A DNA stretch of 10,341 nt from Alphaproteobacteria bacterium (GTDB lineage: Bacteria; Pseudomonadota; Alphaproteobacteria; DSM-16000; Inquilinaceae). A program made the translations under genes and the position numbers. The notes beneath the pieces were generated by a model. It was not told the origin of the DNA, did no database searches, and was given only the letters and a program-made list of their open reading frames with translations. The stretch lies in contig JAJUFW010000053.1 in assembly GCA_029263555.1 (NCBI GenBank), positions 1 to 10,341 on the forward strand, in the 5' to 3' direction. Below, one piece after another: positions 7,038 to 10,341 of this stretch. Every line of letters starts with the position of its first letter. Positions within the stretch are counted from its first letter, which is position 1.

Positions 7038-7415
7038 TCAGATCGCGAACGAGGTGCCGCATCCGCAGGACGAGGTCGCGTTCGGATTCCTGATCTGGAA
7101 GGAGGAGCCGATCAGTTCGTCGACATAGTCGATCTCCGCCCCTTCCAGTAGATCCATCGAAATCTCGTCCACGACCACGACGACGCCGTCGCGCTCAAAC
7201 GTCAGGTCGTCGTCATTGACCGTTTCGTCGAAGCTGAATCCGTACTGGAAGCCGGAACATCCGCCGCCCGACACCGTGACCCGAAGCTTCAGGTCCGGAT
7301 TGCCCTGCGACCGCGCCAGTTCCGCGATGCGGCGCGCGGCGGCCACCGTCATGGTAAGGCTGCGGGACGGCCGGCTTCCTGACGATACGGCCGGTATCGT
7401 CGCCATGTCGCTCAT
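7038..7415 (-). CDS. erpA: A-type iron-sulfur cluster carrier ErpA
   Basis: The 125-residue HesB/IscA/ErpA protein receives Fe-S clusters from the assembly scaffold and passes them to target enzymes in the cytoplasm. The three invariant ligand cysteines are present: C53 in SGGGCSGFQYGF, and C117 and C119 in the C-terminal SSCGCGTSF. The conserved GSSFQIRNPNA precedes the last pair. An N-terminal extension of about 18 residues before the core (SLTMTVAAARRIAEL) is poorly conserved, and Met4 (7406) is another possible start. The ATG at 7415 is favoured because GAGG lies 8 bases upstream. The gene is divergent from dgt, an arrangement I recall from many alphaproteobacteria. Distinguishing ErpA from IscA is by overall sequence style and genomic setting, since no isc/suf genes are nearby. 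Confidence 0.93.
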   Translation of the reverse strand: MSDMATIPAVSSGSRPSRSLTMTVAAARRIAELARSQGNPDLKLRVTVSGGGCSGFQYGFSFDETVNDDDLTFERDGVVVVVDEISMDLLEGAEIDYVDELIGSSFQIRNPNATSSCGCGTSFAI

Positions 7416-7472
7416 GATCCAATCCTCGATCGTCTGGCCGAGGGGACGAGACAGCCCCCCTCATGAGATATT

Positions 7473-7500
7473 CATGTAATCAGGATGACATCCCTGTCAA
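7473..7500 (-). promoter_or_regulatory. Possible erpA promoter
   Basis: On the minus strand a perfect TTGACA (7495-7500) is followed after 16 bases by TACATG (7473-7478), a weak -10. The stretch overlaps two dyads: CATGA-N5-TCATG (7462-7476) and GGATG-A-CATCC (7483-7493). Position, about 60 bases before the erpA start, is suitable. Only the -35 is convincing. Confidence 0.35.
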
Positions 7501-7581
7501 AGTCTGTTGTCGGGAGAGCTGTCCCGGCATATGCCCGCACGGTTGCCAGCCGGCAGCCCCGTCATTAGGCTCGCATCCATC

Positions 7582-8742
7582 ATGCTCGCCCCCTATGCCG
7601 CCAAGCCAGAGGAGAGTCGCGGTCGGCTCCATCCCGAGCCGGAGAGCCCGACGCGCTCCCCATTCCAGCGCGACCGGGACAGGATCATCCACTCGGCGGC
7701 ATTCCGAAAGCTGCAATACAAGACCCAGGTTTTCGTCTACCACGAAGGGGACTATTACCGGACCCGGCTGACCCACAGCATCGAGGTCGCGCAGATCGCC
7801 CGGTCCGTCGCCCGGAGCCTGAACCTGAACGAGGATCTGGCCGAAGCCCTCGCTCTCGCCCACGACCTGGGCCACACGCCCTTCGGGCATGCGGGAGAGG
7901 ACGCGCTTGATCAGGCGATGGCCGAATACGGCGGCTTTCAGCACAACGATCAGACCTTGAGGATTCTGACCAGCCTGGAACGCCGCTATGCCGACTTCGA
8001 CGGGCTCAATCTCACTTGGGAAAGCCTGGAAGGCGTGGTCAAGCACAATGGCCCCCTCGTTACGGACCAGGGCGCCCCGTTGCCGGCGACGATCAGCGAG
8101 TTCAACCGCGTCTGGGACCTGGAACTGCACACCCAGCCCGGCATCGAAGCCCAGGTGGCCGCGATTTCCGACGACATCGCATACAACAACCACGACATCG
8201 ACGACGGGTTGCGGGCGGGGCTGATCTCCCTGGACGATCTGGCCGAGTTGCCCCTGGTCGGAGACATTTTGTCGGAGTTGCGCGGACGGTATCCCGGCCT
8301 GGAGCGGCGGCGCCTGATTCATGAACTGATCCGGCGGCTCATCGATCGCATGGTGTCCGACCTGCTGGTCGAGACACGTCGCCGTGTGGAAGCCTTGGCG
8401 CCTCGGACCGCGGCCGACATCAGGCATGCCGATGCGCCGGTAGTGGGTTTCTCGGCGGAGATGGAAACCTACAGCCAGGTGCTTCGGAAGTTCCTTTTCG
8501 CCCGGGTGTACAGGCATTTCCAGGTCAATCGGGAAACCAGCAAGGCGCGCCGGGTGGTCCGGGATCTGTTCGAACTGTTCATGGCCGAGCCGAACACGCT
8601 GCCGACGGAATGGCAGGATGAAGCGATCAAGGCGGACCACGTCGCCCGCGCGCGAATCGTCGCCGACTATATCGCCGGGATGACGGACCGGTATGCGCTG
8701 ATCGAGCATCAGCGCCTGTTCGACGTGCACCCGAAATTCTAG
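7582..8742 (+). CDS. dgt: Deoxyguanosinetriphosphate triphosphohydrolase-like protein (HD domain)
   Basis: This 386-residue HD-superfamily enzyme hydrolyses dNTPs to nucleoside and triphosphate, adjusting dNTP pools. The metal-binding HD signature is present: H65 in RLTHSIEVAQIAR, H94-D95 in ALAHDLGHTPFGHAGE, and an Asp in SDDIAYNNHDIDDG (196-209). The N-terminus shows the type-specific string ESPTRSPFQRDRDRIIHS. Length and layout fit the alphaproteobacterial dGTPase-like group rather than the longer E. coli Dgt. The ATG at 7582 (MLAPYA) starts just before the conserved region. An ATG at 7531 or TTG at 7507 would add 17 or 25 residues, and no candidate has an ideal ribosome site, so the start is uncertain. 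The gene is divergent from erpA. Nucleotide specificity cannot be read from the sequence. Confidence 0.94.
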   Translation: MLAPYAAKPEESRGRLHPEPESPTRSPFQRDRDRIIHSAAFRKLQYKTQVFVYHEGDYYRTRLTHSIEVAQIARSVARSLNLNEDLAEALALAHDLGHTPFGHAGEDALDQAMAEYGGFQHNDQTLRILTSLERRYADFDGLNLTWESLEGVVKHNGPLVTDQGAPLPATISEFNRVWDLELHTQPGIEAQVAAISDDIAYNNHDIDDGLRAGLISLDDLAELPLVGDILSELRGRYPGLERRRLIHELIRRLIDRMVSDLLVETRRRVEALAPRTAADIRHADAPVVGFSAEMETYSQVLRKFLFARVYRHFQVNRETSKARRVVRDLFELFMAEPNTLPTEWQDEAIKADHVARARIVADYIAGMTDRYALIEHQRLFDVHPKF

Positions 8743-8757
8743 CCTAGTTTCAATGAC

Positions 8758-8785
8758 TTGCCTGTAATCTCTAAACCGAAATAAA
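8758..8785 (+). promoter_or_regulatory. Possible promoter for the SPOR-domain gene
   Basis: TTGCCT (8758-8763) is followed after 16 bases by AATAAA (8780-8785), resembling -35 and -10 boxes. They lie in an unusually AT-rich stretch between dgt and the SPOR gene, about 90 bases before the start codon. A further TATATG occurs at 8791. It suggests that the SPOR-nagZ unit has its own promoter. Confidence 0.3.
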
Positions 8786-8873
8786 AGATCTATATGCACT
8801 GCTCTCGCGGGAAGGCATCTTCGGGCCTGCAGGCCACCTCGGTCGTCGAGGGGCGAAGTTGGGGCGTTCGGCC

Positions 8874-9770
8874 ATGACCGAGTACCGATCGGACCACGAC
8901 CAGGATTACGAGTACGACTACGACGACGAGTTCGACGGAGAGTTCGAAGAGGAAGAACCCCGTCGACCGACGCGTCTCGCCGGTCGCTTCGGGGTTGTCG
9001 CCGGCATTCTCGTGCTCGCTCTGTGCGGCTTTGCCGGCATCGTCTGGTATGCCTACACCAACGCACGCAGCCTGCCGGTCGATGGAGAGCCGCCGCTGAT
9101 CCAGGCGGATTCGGCACCGGTCCGCGTCCGCCCGGAGGAGCCCGGCGGAATCGAGGTTCCGTTCCAGGACCGTCTCGTTCTTCAACGATTGGACAGCCGC
9201 AACGGCGATCTCGTCGTCGAACATCTGCTGCCGCCGCCGGAGCATCCGTTGCCCCGGCCGGTGGCGGAAACGCCGGAGCCTGTCCCCCCGGACGAGGGGC
9301 CGCAGCCTGCGGAAGCGGGGGAGGAGGGCGAGGACGTCGTGATCGCCTCAAAGGCACCGCCGTTTTCGCCGCCTTCGCCCGAGAGGCCCGCAATTCCGGA
9401 ACCGGAAACGGTCGAGGCGCCTCGGGTCTCACCCGTTCCGACTCCGACGGAGCAGGTGGCGGCCCGTCCGCCGGAACCAGCGCCGACGCCCGCGCCACCG
9501 CCCGAAATCGCCGCACCGGCAAGCGGCGGATATCGCGTCCAGATGGCCTCGGTGCGTTCCGAAGAGGCTGCGCGCAACGAATGGCGGCGCCTGCAATCCC
9601 AGCACCCGGAGCTGCTCGGCGCGCTGCAGCTTCAGGTCCAGCGGGCGGACCTGGGGGAGAAGGGCACGTATTATCGTGTCCAGGGAGGCCCGCTGTCGGA
9701 GGAATCTGCCGGCAGTGTCTGCGCCGCGCTGAAGGCAAAGAAGGTGGACTGCATTGTCATCCGGCCTTAA
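8874..9770 (+). CDS. Membrane-anchored SPOR-domain protein (FtsN-like)
   Basis: The 298-residue single-pass inner-membrane protein has three parts. The first is a very acidic cytoplasmic tail (2-28, Asp/Glu with Tyr/Phe). The second is a transmembrane helix (about 39-61) preceded by Arg residues. The third is a periplasmic part with a long Pro/Glu/Ala-rich linker (about 100-217) ending in a SPOR domain (218-298; GGYRVQMASVRSEEAARNEW). SPOR domains bind septal peptidoglycan stripped of stem peptides, so a role at the division site is likely. It is FtsN-like in layout but cannot be called FtsN. The ATG at 8874 has GGGG nine bases upstream; a TTG at 8859, five bases after GAGGGG, would add five residues and is a real alternative. 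The downstream nagZ overlaps its end, indicating an operon. Confidence 0.88.
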   Translation: MTEYRSDHDQDYEYDYDDEFDGEFEEEEPRRPTRLAGRFGVVAGILVLALCGFAGIVWYAYTNARSLPVDGEPPLIQADSAPVRVRPEEPGGIEVPFQDRLVLQRLDSRNGDLVVEHLLPPPEHPLPRPVAETPEPVPPDEGPQPAEAGEEGEDVVIASKAPPFSPPSPERPAIPEPETVEAPRVSPVPTPTEQVAARPPEPAPTPAPPPEIAAPASGGYRVQMASVRSEEAARNEWRRLQSQHPELLGALQLQVQRADLGEKGTYYRVQGGPLSEESAGSVCAALKAKKVDCIVIRP

Positions 9771-10341
9771 TGAGCGGCGGCCGCTTGCGGCCATCCTCGG
9801 CTGCAGCGGCCCGGCATTGACGGCCGAAGAGAGGTCGTTCTTCCAAAAGGCAAATCCCTACGGGTTCATCCTGTTCCGTCGTAACTGCAAGACGCCGGAC
9901 CAGCTGCGCCGCCTCGTGGATGACCTGAGAGGCGCGGTCGGGCGCGCCGACGCCCCGGTCCTGATCGACCAGGAGGGCGGGCGGGTTCAGCGCCTTCGTG
10001 CGCCGCACTGGGCCGAGCATCCGGCGGCCGGACGGTTTTCCGCCCTGGCTGAGCGAGATCCGGATCTCGCGGAGCGGGCCGTCGAGCTGAATGCGCGGTC
10101 GATTGCGATCATGCTCAGGGAGCACGGGATCACCATGAACGCCGCGCCGGTCCTGGACCTGCGGCTGCCCGGCGCCAGCGACGTCGTGGGCGACCGGTCC
10201 TTCGGGCAGGATCCCGAACTGGTCGCGCGTCTCGGCAGGGCGGCTGCCCGCGGATATTTGTCGATGGGCATCATACCCGTCGTCAAGCACATGCCGGGGC
10301 ATGGCCGCGCTACCGTGGACAGCCATCTCGCGCTGCCGGTC
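9754..10341 (+). CDS. nagZ: Beta-N-acetylhexosaminidase NagZ, 5' part
   Basis: The first 196 residues of a glycoside hydrolase family 3 NagZ are present. The enzyme removes N-acetylglucosamine from muropeptide fragments in the cytoplasm during peptidoglycan recycling. Visible features are ANPYGFILFRRN near 37-48, the substrate-site string DQEGGRVQRL (72-81), and the family signature KHMPGHG (178-184). These are followed by D189 and H191 of ATVDSH, the Asp-His pair acting as general acid/base. The nucleophile Asp and C-terminus lie beyond the window. The only good start is TTG at 9754, with AAGGTGG six bases upstream. An in-frame stop at 9730 excludes anything much longer, and no ATG or GTG follows before the conserved core. 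The start therefore lies 17 bases inside the SPOR gene, suggesting coupled translation and a shared cell-wall function. Confidence 0.93.
   Translation, partial: MSSGLNERRPLAAILGCSGPALTAEERSFFQKANPYGFILFRRNCKTPDQLRRLVDDLRGAVGRADAPVLIDQEGGRVQRLRAPHWAEHPAAGRFSALAERDPDLAERAVELNARSIAIMLREHGITMNAAPVLDLRLPGASDVVGDRSFGQDPELVARLGRAAARGYLSMGIIPVVKHMPGHGRATVDSHLALPV

Noticed and set aside
7480..9738. 752-residue open frame on the minus strand across dgt and the SPOR gene
   Set aside because: It is antisense to two clearly conserved genes, its product is rich in Arg, Pro and Gly with no recognisable domain, and GC-rich codon bias commonly opens such antisense frames.

Overview
The window is GC-rich, densely coded bacterial chromosome. 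Gene content and order suggest an alphaproteobacterium, most likely of the Rhodospirillales type: popZ sits directly before valS, erpA is divergent from dgt, and a SPOR-domain gene is followed by nagZ. This placement is inferred from families and synteny; no rRNA or other marker is present. There are ten protein-coding genes, two of them cut by the window edges. No stretch longer than about 170 bases lacks a gene, and I saw no tRNA, rRNA, CRISPR array, insertion sequence or prophage gene.

Left block (1-4646, + strand): the 3' part of a TolC-family outer-membrane efflux/secretion protein, then popZ (pole-organizing protein with the DUF2497 signature), then a complete valS (valyl-tRNA synthetase). 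The popZ upstream region holds a CtrA-like half-site pair. The popZ-valS gap holds a nested inverted repeat that could fold in the valS leader.

Middle block (4705-7415, - strand): reading leftwards from the divergent region come erpA (A-type Fe-S carrier), a good intrinsic terminator, xthA (exonuclease III), a GFA/CENP-V-fold zinc protein coupled to xthA by an ATGA overlap, a small DUF2946 protein, and a periplasmic PCu(A)C copper chaperone. The last two look like a small copper-handling pair. The chaperone converges on valS.

Right block (7582-10341, + strand): dgt (HD-domain dNTP triphosphohydrolase), an AT-rich gap, a membrane-anchored SPOR-domain (FtsN-like) protein and the 5' part of nagZ (peptidoglycan recycling). 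nagZ uses a TTG start inside the end of the SPOR gene. From memory, many alphaproteobacteria carry argS between dgt and the SPOR gene; it is absent here.

Most of the window is conserved housekeeping sequence. I did not find a convincing new system. The points most worth a second look are the DUF2946/PCu(A)C pair with a strong GC-rich hairpin between the genes, the missing argS with its AT-rich remnant or promoter region, and the folded valS leader.
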